Assembly: GCA_016703155.1 (NCBI GenBank)
Contig: JADJCP010000004.1
Coordinates: 1 to 64,000, forward strand
Source of the DNA: Hydrogenophilales bacterium
GTDB taxonomy: Bacteria > Pseudomonadota > Gammaproteobacteria > Burkholderiales > Thiobacillaceae
DNA length: 64,000 nt
Direction: 5' to 3'
Shown: one piece after another, positions 1 to 8,081 of the stretch
Position numbering within the stretch: the stretch's first letter is position 1
Layout of the letters: every line of letters begins with the position of its first letter
Notes under the pieces: model-generated
Databases searched by the model: none
What the model was told of the DNA's origin: nothing
The model's input: only the letters and a program-made list of their open reading frames with translations
Program-made: the position numbers and the translations under genes

Positions 1-470
1 TTCGGACGTAGGCAGATGGCAAAGGACTTTCTGTCCGACACCCGTGAGTGAGTGCTTTAGACGATTACCCCGCCGTAGGGTGGTGAGGTCAAGCCATTCC
101 CGTTATTCGTCGGTGAATGCGATCGAATCGTGGGAACAGCATGGGGCTCCAATGCTTCGTGCTCGGCATAGAGTTCCTAGCGCCCGCTTAGGCTGGCGTA
201 TGCCTCGGGGCTGACACTCCATCACTGGCGACACATTTTCAAGGCACTGCGCGACCATTCGGCCTTGTTCTTGAGTCAAGGGTAGTGGAGCACCCGTTTT
301 TTCGTCTAGGGCCTATCATCTGCTTTCCTACCATGTGATGCAGGCTGCGCGCCTTCAGTGCGATATTTATGCCCGCTCATTCGGCCCGGCCCCCGGCCGA
401 GGTGTTGGTAGCCCTACCGTCGGGTCTCGGAGCACACCGGCCAGTCGAGGACGATGCTGGCAACAGAACT
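1..470. other. No recognisable gene
   Basis: The first bases in plus frame 1 could be the last residues of a gene lying to the left (a reading frame that stops at a TGA near position 49), but this is too short to identify. The rest of the stretch contains only short overlapping frames broken by stops on both strands. I see no convincing coding signal, RNA gene or repeat. Confidence 0.4.
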
Positions 471-473
471 CGT

Positions 474-822
474 TCATCCAAAGAAGCAGCAACAGTCATC
501 GGAATCGATGACCACCAAGACCTCATCAATACTCTCAGCCGTCGGATGTGGCTCATATGCATGCCACTTCAGGTCGGCTCGCTTCCACAATATCTTCCAG
601 AGCTTTCGGGATCTGACGTACATCACCTTGGCGATGGCTCGCCGATGGATAACCGATGCATCGTCCCACTGCGGGCGGATCTCCAGGATCTCTACGCTCT
701 GAGCTGACAGCCGATAGCCAAAATCCAGCTTGGGACGAATATGCGGTGGAGGCCGGCGTTTGGCCAGAAAGGCATCCAATGCCCTCTCTATCCGCTTTCG
801 CTCAATGTCGTTTGAATGCCAT
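474..822 (-). CDS. DUF3024 family protein, frameshifted at its start
   Basis: The frame from about 809 down to 474 reads as a DUF3024 domain: an AKRRPPPHIRPKLD segment, EIRPQWDD, a KLWKILWKRADLKWHAYEP core and the family's typical CFFG end. The usual start, ATG-GCA-TTC (Met-Ala-Phe), is present at 820-822 but in the next frame. A run of three T (811-813, plus strand) has one base too many. Removing it gives MAFNDIERKRIERALDAF and a protein of about 115 residues, the normal family length. The function of DUF3024 is unknown. That same ATG also lies in frame with the upstream gene, so the unshifted sequence would fuse the two. I judge the family call good; whether the shift is biological or a sequencing error is open. 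Confidence 0.7.
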
Positions 823-1431
823 GGCTAAGTTTAGTTGGCAACTGGGGAACCACTGCTTTACGTTAGTCACGGGCAATGCTATTAGCGCTTCGCCTAACAC
901 GTCCGACATGTAGTCACCTATCCCGTACCCCATCTGTGCGTCGTCGCGAATATTGGTGAGCCGCTCGATTGTGTTTTCAAGGTGCGGCTCTTCAAGCTCT
1001 GACAATACTGAGCAGGCATCCCGGTACTGAAGCGCCAGTGCATCAAGATAGCCAATATCGGCATAGCCGAAGTCCATGGAGAACGTCACCGCCGTTTCAC
1101 ACCAGGACAAACGCAGTTCAAGCATGCCTTTCAGATCACCTACAGCCTTCTGATATTCGGAAATGGCCTTCTTGGCGGTCGCCACAGAAATCTTGGCATT
1201 GCGCCTACCAGTGATATCTGGAGCCAGGGCCAAGGCGATGCGCTTCTTGTAGTCATCGAGAGGGTCGTGGCCAAGACCAAAACGCGCATGCAGAAATGCT
1301 TGGTTGGTCTTGTTGAAGGCATACAGGTCGGCGACCAACTGGATCAAACCCGCTTCCTCAAACGAGCTGATCTTGGCCTTGACGTCACTCCACGTCGGTT
1401 TGGCCTTTGCGCGCTTCTTGGGGTCAGCCAT
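802..1431 (-). CDS. Hypothetical protein, DUF6155-like helical repeat type
   Basis: This is a protein of about 209 residues starting at the ATG at 1431, which has GAGG a few bases upstream. Two earlier ATGs at 1449 and 1467 are possible. The lysine-rich start is followed by a helical segment (FEEAGLIQLVADLYAFNKTN, FLHARFGLG) that resembles the DUF6155 type, then by helices rich in Leu and Glu. There is no signal peptide or membrane segment. The function is unknown. Its last six residues are the start of the DUF3024 gene in the same frame, so the stop at 802 may exist only because of the one-base shift at 811-813. If so, this would be the N-terminal part of a two-domain protein. The family resemblance is weak. 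Confidence 0.5.
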   Translation of the reverse strand: MADPKKRAKAKPTWSDVKAKISSFEEAGLIQLVADLYAFNKTNQAFLHARFGLGHDPLDDYKKRIALALAPDITGRRNAKISVATAKKAISEYQKAVGDLKGMLELRLSWCETAVTFSMDFGYADIGYLDALALQYRDACSVLSELEEPHLENTIERLTNIRDDAQMGYGIGDYMSDVLGEALIALPVTNVKQWFPSCQLNLAMAFKRH

Positions 1432-1578
1432 TCTTGCCTCGGTTTGCATGCTTACCAAATTGTACATTCCGCCTGCCGATTCTTATCGGCGCTACTATCG
1501 GGTTATGGACAATGACAAGGCACGTACTTGTTACTGGTGAAGCACTATCAGATCTCTTCAACCAACAAGGAGTTGGTC

Positions 1579-1680
1579 ATGGATGCCGTCCAGAAATGCG
1601 AAGCCTGGAACAAAGGCAAATTGGTCGGTCAGAAGCCCCGCTGAAGCCGAAGGATATCTGAGCGATCCGGACACATGCCG
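1579..1680 (+). pseudogene. Remnant of a tyrosine recombinase/integrase (N-terminal end only)
   Basis: An ATG at 1579 preceded by AAGGAG opens a frame reading MDAVQKCEAWNKGKLVGQKP. With a one-base shift it continues as PLKPKDI, a stop in place of the expected Trp, then AIRT. I recognise this as the start of small phage-type tyrosine recombinases found in many proteobacteria, which begin WNKG.VGQKPPLKPKDIWAIR. After about 35 residues the similarity stops and the sequence runs into a diverged non-coding repeat, so the catalytic domain (R-H-R-Y) is missing. It marks past integration activity in this region. The recognition is from memory of the family and a search should confirm it. Confidence 0.5.
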
Positions 1681-1689
1681 CTCGACAGC

Positions 1690-1835
1690 AGTTCGCGTTG
1701 AACGGCAGCTTCTTGTACTGACGAACTCACACTACCGACCCAAAACGGCCGGTGAGATTTCTCCAGAGAAGCTGTTCTGCCAAACCTAATTTTCGCGAGA
1801 TTGAACTCTACGAAGCGGCCGTTGGCGGCCTCACC
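1690..1835. repeat. Diverged non-coding repeat, copy A
   Basis: The segment starting CCAAAACGGCC at 1739 and running to GAAGCGGCCGTTG aligns clearly, with many substitutions and small gaps, to the stretch at 6265-6350 in the same orientation. Similarity is weaker upstream. It lies directly after the truncated integrase. Its nature is unknown; it looks like an old interspersed element rather than a gene. Confidence 0.45.
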
Positions 1836-2066
1836 CTACCGGCCAGGTGCGGTCATTGACGGTTCACCAGCGACGGGCGGCAACGAACCTAGAAGAGACC
1901 TTGGCAGCTTCCCCAAATCGGCATGCAGAGTGACCGATTTGCTGTTGATACCTGGCATAACGACTATGGGTACGATCTGCTGCAGTTATCAACATCAATA
2001 GGCAACCACAAGAAGCTGTGGACATGCTCCGTACGGGAGTTCAACTTGGCCTGAGGACACGAAGAC

Positions 2067-2969
2067 CTACAACACATGCTGAACCACTTGGTTCCTGCCC
2101 CGGGACTTCGCCTCGTAAAGTGCATGATCAGCCAACTTAATCAACGACGAACCTGAAGCCTGTATTGTCCCGACGGCACAACCGATACTGATCGTCACTA
2201 TGGAACCGCCCCCCGAATAATCATGCGGTATATTGAGTTCGCGCACTCCGTTGCATTCCTTTTCGGCGACAAAGGCAGCCCCTTCTTCGTCACAATCTGG
2301 AAGAATGGCTAAAAACTCCTCGCCACCATATCGGCCGACAAAATCACCTGGGCGGCTTAGATTCGTCGTCAGACTGCGTGCAATCCGATGCAGGCACAAA
2401 TCACCCGCGCCGTGGCCGTAGTGGTCGTTATAGCCTTTGAAAAAATCGACATCGATCATTAGCAAAGCAAGGGTCTTTCCCTCATGGCCCCCACGGGCAA
2501 GCTCTTCATCCAGGCGGACCTCCAAAGCGCGCCGGTTGGGAATGTCCGTCAGTCTGTCGATCATCGCCAGCGCCTCAAGTTGCTCGGCCTTCTGTATTAG
2601 ACGCATGTGCAGGTTGATGCGAGCCAAAACCAGAGGCATGACAAAGGGCTTGGTGATGTAATCAACTGCACCGAGGTTGAAACCAATAAGTTGATCATCC
2701 ACTTCGATCTTGGCCGTAATGAAAATTACGGGGATACGCTCTAGGGACGTGTCCTCCTTCAGGAGGCGACAAACTTCATAACCATCAAGGCCAGGCATCA
2801 TTACGTCGAGCAGGATGAGGTCAGGGCGAACCTGGCGCGCCAATTCCAACCCTTCCAAGCCGCTGAGTGCGAAATAGAGTTCGTACTCTTGGGCCAGGGC
2901 CACCCCGAGTGTTTTCAGGTTTGGCGGCATGTCGTCAATGACGAGAATTTTGGGTTTAAGCTGCCCCAT
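2067..2969 (-). CDS. Response regulator with GGDEF output (diguanylate cyclase)
   Basis: 300 residues. An N-terminal receiver domain (about 6-120) has the phospho-acceptor Asp55 in LLDVMMP, the ITAK Thr/Lys region and a KPF loop. A GGDEF domain (about 135-300) has GGEEF at 215-219, so it should make cyclic-di-GMP from two GTP. RPGD at 206-209, five residues before GGEEF, is an intact inhibitory I-site, implying product feedback. The layout is PleD/WspR-like with one receiver. It is the last gene of a three-gene unit and overlaps the upstream hybrid kinase by 14 bp, so it is very likely that kinase's partner. Cytoplasmic. Confidence 0.9.
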   Translation of the reverse strand: MGQLKPKILVIDDMPPNLKTLGVALAQEYELYFALSGLEGLELARQVRPDLILLDVMMPGLDGYEVCRLLKEDTSLERIPVIFITAKIEVDDQLIGFNLGAVDYITKPFVMPLVLARINLHMRLIQKAEQLEALAMIDRLTDIPNRRALEVRLDEELARGGHEGKTLALLMIDVDFFKGYNDHYGHGAGDLCLHRIARSLTTNLSRPGDFVGRYGGEEFLAILPDCDEEGAAFVAEKECNGVRELNIPHDYSGGGSIVTISIGCAVGTIQASGSSLIKLADHALYEAKSRGRNQVVQHVL

Positions 2970-5130
2970 TTGTTAAGACCCCGCTTAAATGCCAATTTAT
3001 AGCGTGCAACGCTTCAATCACTTCGGCAAATTTGAAGCCTTGCATTGCCTGGCTGGCTGCTGTCAACTCGGCCTCCAACTCAGTACCGCTAGTCGCTGAG
3101 CACAACTCCGCGAACACAGTTGATGCGTCGTACCTCCGTTGCTCAAGGAGAGGAAAAAGCCGCCCCAGGATGGCGTCAACATGCACATCGTCTACAGGGC
3201 TGTTTGGGACCCTGACCGGAGTTGACTTAACTGGGAGCCAGCGCGCAAGGGTGGATAAAAGTTCATGTCGTTTCAGGGGCTTCGTTATGTAACCATCCAT
3301 CCCTTTGGCCAACGCGTACTGTTGATGCTCTTCAAACGCATCGGCTGTCAAGGCAACGATTGGCAATCTGGGCCGACCACTTTCGCGTTCCCAGTTACGA
3401 ATTTGGTCGGTAGCCTCATAGCCATTCATCTGTGGCATCTGAATATCCATGAGGACCAGATCGATGCTATTGCCTTCCCGAACATGCGCGAAGGCTTCCT
3501 GCCCGTTTTCGGCGACAGTAGCAGTCACGCCAAGTTTTCTCAGCATGAGCTCAATGACTTTCCAGTTTGTGCGATTGTCCTCGGCCACCAGCACATGCCC
3601 TGAAAATACCATCTCGTTGTTGTCCCGTTGCCCCCCCCCGGTCACGTCCCCACGCTCAACTTTACGCGTATCATGGCCAGCCTGCACCGTTTCCAGTCTG
3701 ATCCGGAACCAGAATTTCGAACCTTCACCTTCTGAGCTTTCGACGCCAACCTCGCCGCCCATCTCGCGCGCCAGGCTCCTCACTATGGAAAGCCCTAGCC
3801 CGGTACCACCGAATTGTCTGGTATTGGAACCGTCTACTTGGCTAAAGGGCAGGAACAATAAGCCCAGCTTTTCAGCCGGAATACCAATGCCCGAATCCTG
3901 AACGCTGAACTCGAGCAAAGCGGTATTCCCCGCACGGGAAACTTCCCGTCCAATCACTTCAACTCTGCCCTGATAAGTAAATTTGACCGCATTGCTGATG
4001 AAATTTGACAGCATCTGCTGCAGTCGATGAGGGTCACCCAAATAGCGTAATGAGGGGGTGCTCCTCCACTGTACTGTCAACTCAAGATGCTTCTGGCTGG
4101 CAATATGTGTGAACAGCGTCGCAATTTCATGCAGCAGCTGTTCGGGCTGGACCGGCATATTTTCCAGCTTCAATTTGCCGGCCTCTACCTTGGACAAATC
4201 CAGAATGTCGTTCAGCAGCGTCAACAAGGTCTCGCCAGAATTCAGGATTGTTCGGGCGTAGTCCTTGCGCTCGTTGGCCGACACCTCGTCGATAAGCAAC
4301 TGGGCCATGCCGAGAATACCGTTCATGGGTGTACGTATCTCATGGCTCATTGTGGCGAGAAAACGGCTCTTGGCAATGTTAGCTGCCTCAGCTGCCTCCT
4401 TAGCTTTTTTCAGATCGCCGGTTTGTGACGTCAATTCCTTCAACAAATTTGACAACTCGTCCGCCATGTCATTGAAGGCGTGCATGACTGTCTTAAGTTC
4501 GGGCACCCCCCGAACGACAATTCTACGGGTCCGCTCCCCTTTGCCAAATGCAGAGGCGATATTGGCGAGATCTTGGAGGGGCCTCAATTCCCGACGCAGA
4601 AACAGGAGTATCGATACCACTACCACAGCCAAGGTGAGCCACGCGCATAAACCGATGATTAGGAGATTTTTCCAGGCTGCATTGATGGCACGATTGGGCG
4701 AAAGCACCAGCCTGACGACACCGTATTGGTGCCCCCCCACCGCAACGGACTTCTCGCCTTGCACCGAGGGAATATTCAGCCAACTCACAAACCAAGCTGG
4801 AGCGGCTACCGGAATCGGTGGTGTATCCCTCGTCAGCGGTTGCCCATGAACACTTTGAAACGAGACTTGCGAAGCATCGGGCAGGAGGGAAAGTTCGCCC
4901 AAAATGCCCTCGATAGTGGCAAAGTCGCCAACAATTGCCGGGTCGCGACAACTCGAACTCAACCAGACTAGGCGGGCATAGAGGCGAATGCCAAGTTCCC
5001 GCTCAGTCGATTGCTCGATTTGACTAAGGATGATGGCAAATAGAATCAACCCGGCAGTAACCAAGATTACTGCAGCAATCAGCATCAACCTCGGCGCGAT
5101 ACCGAGACGGGCCCAGATTGATGCTATCAA
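2956..5130 (-). CDS. Hybrid sensor histidine kinase
   Basis: 724 residues. Two membrane helices (about 14-36 and 154-177) enclose a periplasmic loop of about 115 residues; a HAMP segment follows (about 178-235), then HisKA with the phospho-acceptor His263 in SHEIRTP, an HATPase domain (motifs around DSGIGIP and GGTGLGLSI), and a C-terminal receiver with Asp in LMDIQMP. The last 75 residues are helical and resemble a degenerate Hpt tail, but no clear Hpt histidine motif is visible. Its start overlaps the upstream binding-protein gene by 4 bp (ATGA), so the periplasmic protein is probably its input and the REC-GGDEF protein downstream its output. Confidence 0.9.
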   Translation of the reverse strand: MIASIWARLGIAPRLMLIAAVILVTAGLILFAIILSQIEQSTERELGIRLYARLVWLSSSCRDPAIVGDFATIEGILGELSLLPDASQVSFQSVHGQPLTRDTPPIPVAAPAWFVSWLNIPSVQGEKSVAVGGHQYGVVRLVLSPNRAINAAWKNLLIIGLCAWLTLAVVVVSILLFLRRELRPLQDLANIASAFGKGERTRRIVVRGVPELKTVMHAFNDMADELSNLLKELTSQTGDLKKAKEAAEAANIAKSRFLATMSHEIRTPMNGILGMAQLLIDEVSANERKDYARTILNSGETLLTLLNDILDLSKVEAGKLKLENMPVQPEQLLHEIATLFTHIASQKHLELTVQWRSTPSLRYLGDPHRLQQMLSNFISNAVKFTYQGRVEVIGREVSRAGNTALLEFSVQDSGIGIPAEKLGLLFLPFSQVDGSNTRQFGGTGLGLSIVRSLAREMGGEVGVESSEGEGSKFWFRIRLETVQAGHDTRKVERGDVTGGGQRDNNEMVFSGHVLVAEDNRTNWKVIELMLRKLGVTATVAENGQEAFAHVREGNSIDLVLMDIQMPQMNGYEATDQIRNWERESGRPRLPIVALTADAFEEHQQYALAKGMDGYITKPLKRHELLSTLARWLPVKSTPVRVPNSPVDDVHVDAILGRLFPLLEQRRYDASTVFAELCSATSGTELEAELTAASQAMQGFKFAEVIEALHAINWHLSGVLTNGAA

Positions 5131-5969
5131 GGACCAACATCCTTCAGCACTGTTGCCTTGTAAAACTGGACGTAGTTGGAATAGTCTTTATCCGAAGAAG
5201 CCCGAAATCCGTATGGGGGCGACTGGTGAATGACATCGGCAGAAGCTTTCAGGACGGCGTGCCCTATTGGATCCTCGTCCATTTTGTCGAGGGCCTGACT
5301 AACTAGGCCGACCACCGAAGGGGGCACCTTTGCACTCACCGAGATGGGCAAATTACGGTAACCAGGGCTAGTCCAAAGCACGCGATACTGGAACCCAGTC
5401 CTGGCAGCGTATTCACCCATGACACGTGAATTTACCGCCGCTGCCACCACCGTACCGGCCTTTAGTTGGGCCATGATGCCTTCCTGATTGCCCCCCAAGA
5501 CGACTTTTACATTGATGTCGTTCTTCAATAGATGGTCCATAGGGACCATGTAACCTACGAAGGCTGTTTTTGACGGAAAACCAACCTCCTTGTTTTGCAA
5601 GGCTGAGAGACTAGTGATCGGTGAGTTGACCGGCACAACTATTTGGCCCTCAATGGCGTCTTCGTTCGGCCTCAGGATAATCCGGTAGCCCGCCGTATCA
5701 TTTTGATGGGAGAAAATGACGTGGTTAGAGTAGAGAAAGTCATAATCCCCTCGTGCAGTCATGGCGTCGGTTTCCTGAACATCCTTGCCCATGCGCATGA
5801 CCAGAGTGACGCCGGTCTTCTTGCCGACATAGTCAAGTATGGGGTTCCAGTATTGTGCCGTAAGGGTTGGACTTCGCTGATTGAGCACGCCGAAAGTGAA
5901 CGTTTCCGCATGCGCCCATGACATGGTGAGGAAAAGAACAACTAAAGCTAATTTCCGAACCCAGGACAT
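5127..5969 (-). CDS. PhnD-like periplasmic substrate-binding protein
   Basis: 280 residues from the ATG at 5969, chosen because TGGAG sits six bases upstream and a signal peptide follows at once (SWVRKLALVVLFLTMSWAHA, cleavage after AHA). The reading frame itself is open up to 6185 but lacks a signal there. The mature part has the phosphate/phosphonate-binding-family pattern: TFGVLNQRSP at the start, then LSALQNKEVGFPSKTAFVGY and a GNQEGIMAQLKAGTV segment. No ABC permease or ATPase gene is adjacent; instead the next genes are a hybrid kinase and a diguanylate cyclase. The protein therefore probably works as a periplasmic sensor subunit rather than in uptake. The ligand cannot be told from sequence. 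Confidence 0.85.
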   Translation of the reverse strand: MSWVRKLALVVLFLTMSWAHAETFTFGVLNQRSPTLTAQYWNPILDYVGKKTGVTLVMRMGKDVQETDAMTARGDYDFLYSNHVIFSHQNDTAGYRIILRPNEDAIEGQIVVPVNSPITSLSALQNKEVGFPSKTAFVGYMVPMDHLLKNDINVKVVLGGNQEGIMAQLKAGTVVAAAVNSRVMGEYAARTGFQYRVLWTSPGYRNLPISVSAKVPPSVVGLVSQALDKMDEDPIGHAVLKASADVIHQSPPYGFRASSDKDYSNYVQFYKATVLKDVGP

Positions 5970-6209
5970 GTTCATCTCCAGATAAATTTCCTGTGAAGAA
6001 TTACACATACATCCGGTCAAACGCAATCTGTTATCACCGGGACAACCACAGAGTGCATTGCAGTATGTTGCGGCTCTTGCTAGGGACTGAGCATGCTCTG
6101 ATGTTAGATGGTCAGCTTTGAGGCGGTTCCTGACCTTGCTTTGCGACCTGGCAACGTCGGCAACGGGTCGGGACACGACTACCAACTTTCCGAGTTCATC
6201 GCCGGAAAG

Positions 6210-6350
6210 CAGCCTTTCAAGTTTCGCTGCCCGAAAGCTGCCTGTCGTCGATAGTCGTAATGAGCCAAAACGGCCCGTCAGCTTTTTCTAAAGCGGCTGC
6301 CCAGCCAAACCAGGTATTTCCGCAATGGAGTTCTACAAAGCGGCTGTTGC
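6210..6350. repeat. Diverged non-coding repeat, copy B
   Basis: Aligns with the stretch at about 1690-1835 in the same orientation. The best-conserved blocks are CCAAAACGGCC (6265), the GCCAAACC block and a TTCTACAAAGCGGCTGTTG block (against CTCTACGAAGCGGCCGTTG in copy A). As in copy A, it abuts the broken end of a mobile-element gene, here the reverse-transcriptase remnant. Confidence 0.45.
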
Positions 6351-6351
6351 T

Positions 6352-6532
6352 GTCGATGCTGTCAAAGTAAGCGCAGATATCCGCGTCGAGCGATTTGCCG
6401 GATTTCTATCCCCATCCAGACCGCGTCGAGTGCGTCATGCTGCCCGTGCTTAGGCCGGAATCCATACGAGAATCCGAGAAAGTCTTCCTCGTAGATTGCG
6501 CTCGGTACCTTGACGACGGCCTGTTGCACAAT
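6352..6532 (-). pseudogene. Remnant of a group II intron reverse transcriptase/maturase
   Basis: Read on the minus strand, the sequence gives AIYEEDFLGFSYGFRPKHG then QHDALDAVWMGI, the conserved RT block that in group II intron maturases (LtrA type) precedes the catalytic region. After a frame change it continues as SLDADICAYFDSID, matching the following LDADI.FFDSID block. Everything N-terminal and C-terminal of this stretch of about 60 residues is missing, including the YADD motif. It starts right after the stop codon of the GGDEF gene and ends where repeat copy B begins. It is a dead fragment of a retroelement. Confidence 0.7.
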
Positions 6533-6538
6533 CTGGAC

Positions 6539-8081
6539 TCAACCGCCCATGACCCGGTTCTTGCCGGCCCGCTTTGCCAGATACATGGCCTGATCAGCGC
6601 GATTGATGGCATCCGCGCCGGTTTCGTCGGGCGTTAATTGAGCCACACCGGCACTGAAGGTGATCAGAACCTTCTCGTTACCGGAGAGAAAGTAATTCTT
6701 GGTGAGATCTCTTTGTAAGCGCGTCATGGCCATAACGGCCTCATCGAGCGGGGTGTCGGGCAAGAGTATGACAAACTCCTCGCCCCGTAACGAGCCAATG
6801 AGTCGGATGGACGCAGACAGTCGTGCATGACATTGACCAAGTGAATCAGCGCGGCATCACCCGCTTCGTGGCCAAGTCGGTCGTTGAGTTTCTTGAAGTT
6901 GTCGATATCCAGCAAAGCTACGGACAGGGGCGTTTCATGGCGCTTCATATTGGCAATCTCACGTGCCAATGCCTCTCCTAGACCTGTGCGGTTGAGCGTG
7001 TTGGTCAACGGGTCATGGCGCGCCAAGGTGCTTGCGCTGTGTAAATCCCGGTGCAGTTTTTCAATTTCCGCTTCGGTCGCCAGCACCTTGACCTGCATGG
7101 TCTTGAGTTGCTCACGGGCGCTGGCTGTTTCATCAGCCATGGCACGCGTGGCGCCAATCACCTCGCGCATCAGGGGTGCCAGTTCCTCGATCGACTTGAC
7201 CTGTTCGATTTGCCGCGCGCTTTCCTCAATCTTGCCCTGGAATGACGCGGTCGATTCGTGCATCCCGGTGAGGTGTTCGATAAAGCTCGCCAGCATCTGG
7301 CGCATTTCTTCCTGTGCTTCCAGGGCACGTTCTTTCGCCGCAGCCTGCTTATACATGACATCCCGGATACGTTGCTCCACATCATCGAGATGGCGTAAAT
7401 TCAATGGCGGCCGGATGGCGGTCAGCAAGGCATTGATCTGGCCATGGAGCCAACTTTCGTCCAGCGTCAATTTGCTGATGTTCTCGATGATGAGACGCAA
7501 CAGCTTGAGTAGTGCCTGCTTGATCTCGGCCTGTTCTTCTGCGGCAAATGCCAGGCGGTGGTTGAAGTTGCCTAAGGCGGCCTGAACCTCATCGATATCT
7601 GCGGCCGGATTGCGCAAGGTCTGCAACAGACTCTTCACTTGTACGTTGAAGACGGCATCGTCATTTTGCACTGCGGGCAACATGTTCTCGATCAGTTGCG
7701 CGGCTCTGCCCAAGAGTTCATTGATGAGTACGCGGCCGCTGTCATGCACGGCATTGGCAGGTGGAATAGTGCCGGCGTTGCCGTATGTTTGTGCGGTTGC
7801 GAGCTTGTCAAAGGCTGACAGCGCGTCTTCGACGGCTTGCCAGCTATGTCGGCCAATCGCCACGTCTAGCAGATTGAGCTGCGCTTGCTGGGCGATATTC
7901 CTGGCGGTCAATGCCAAGGCGATACGCCGCAGAGGCACTTCGGGAAAACCGGCAACATTGGGCAGATCGGCGATCTCGTTGTAACAAGACTGATAGTTGC
8001 TCGGCGTCGGCGCCAGTTTGCGTGTTGTAAGCAGCCTGAGTGCCTGGCGCGCAATCTCGGATGGGGCTTGACTGGGGTCAT
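6539..8081 (-). CDS. GGDEF diguanylate cyclase with long helical N-terminus (two one-base shifts)
   Basis: The start is the ATG at 8081, which overlaps the stop of the upstream PAS-GGDEF-EAL gene (ATGA). One C is missing in the run at 8074-8077; restoring it gives MTPSQAPSEIARQALRLL and then about 300 residues of mostly helical, Leu/Glu-rich sequence with coiled-coil character. The GGDEF domain follows, with an I-site RPSD and the motif GGEEF. The second shift falls exactly in GGEEF: a G run at 6783-6786 (plus strand CCCC) is one base short, and the frame then reads EFVILLPDTPLDEA to AGKNRVMGG. The corrected length is 514 residues. It is probably an active cytoplasmic c-di-GMP synthase, translated in step with its neighbour. 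I treat the shifts as likely sequencing errors. Confidence 0.75.

Larger units (their letters stand above)
1432..2066. other. Intergenic region with integrase remnant and diverged repeat
   Basis: No intact gene. It contains the integrase N-terminal fragment at 1579-1680 and a diverged non-coding repeat at about 1690-1835, described separately. The remainder (1840-2060) shows short random frames only. Confidence 0.5.
5970..6538. other. Intergenic region with RT remnant and repeat copy B
   Basis: No intact gene. It carries the diverged repeat copy B (about 6210-6350) and, on the minus strand, a reverse-transcriptase remnant (6352-6532). Bases 5976-6190 lie upstream of the binding-protein gene and should hold the promoter of the three-gene signalling unit; I see no clear consensus boxes. 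Confidence 0.5.
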
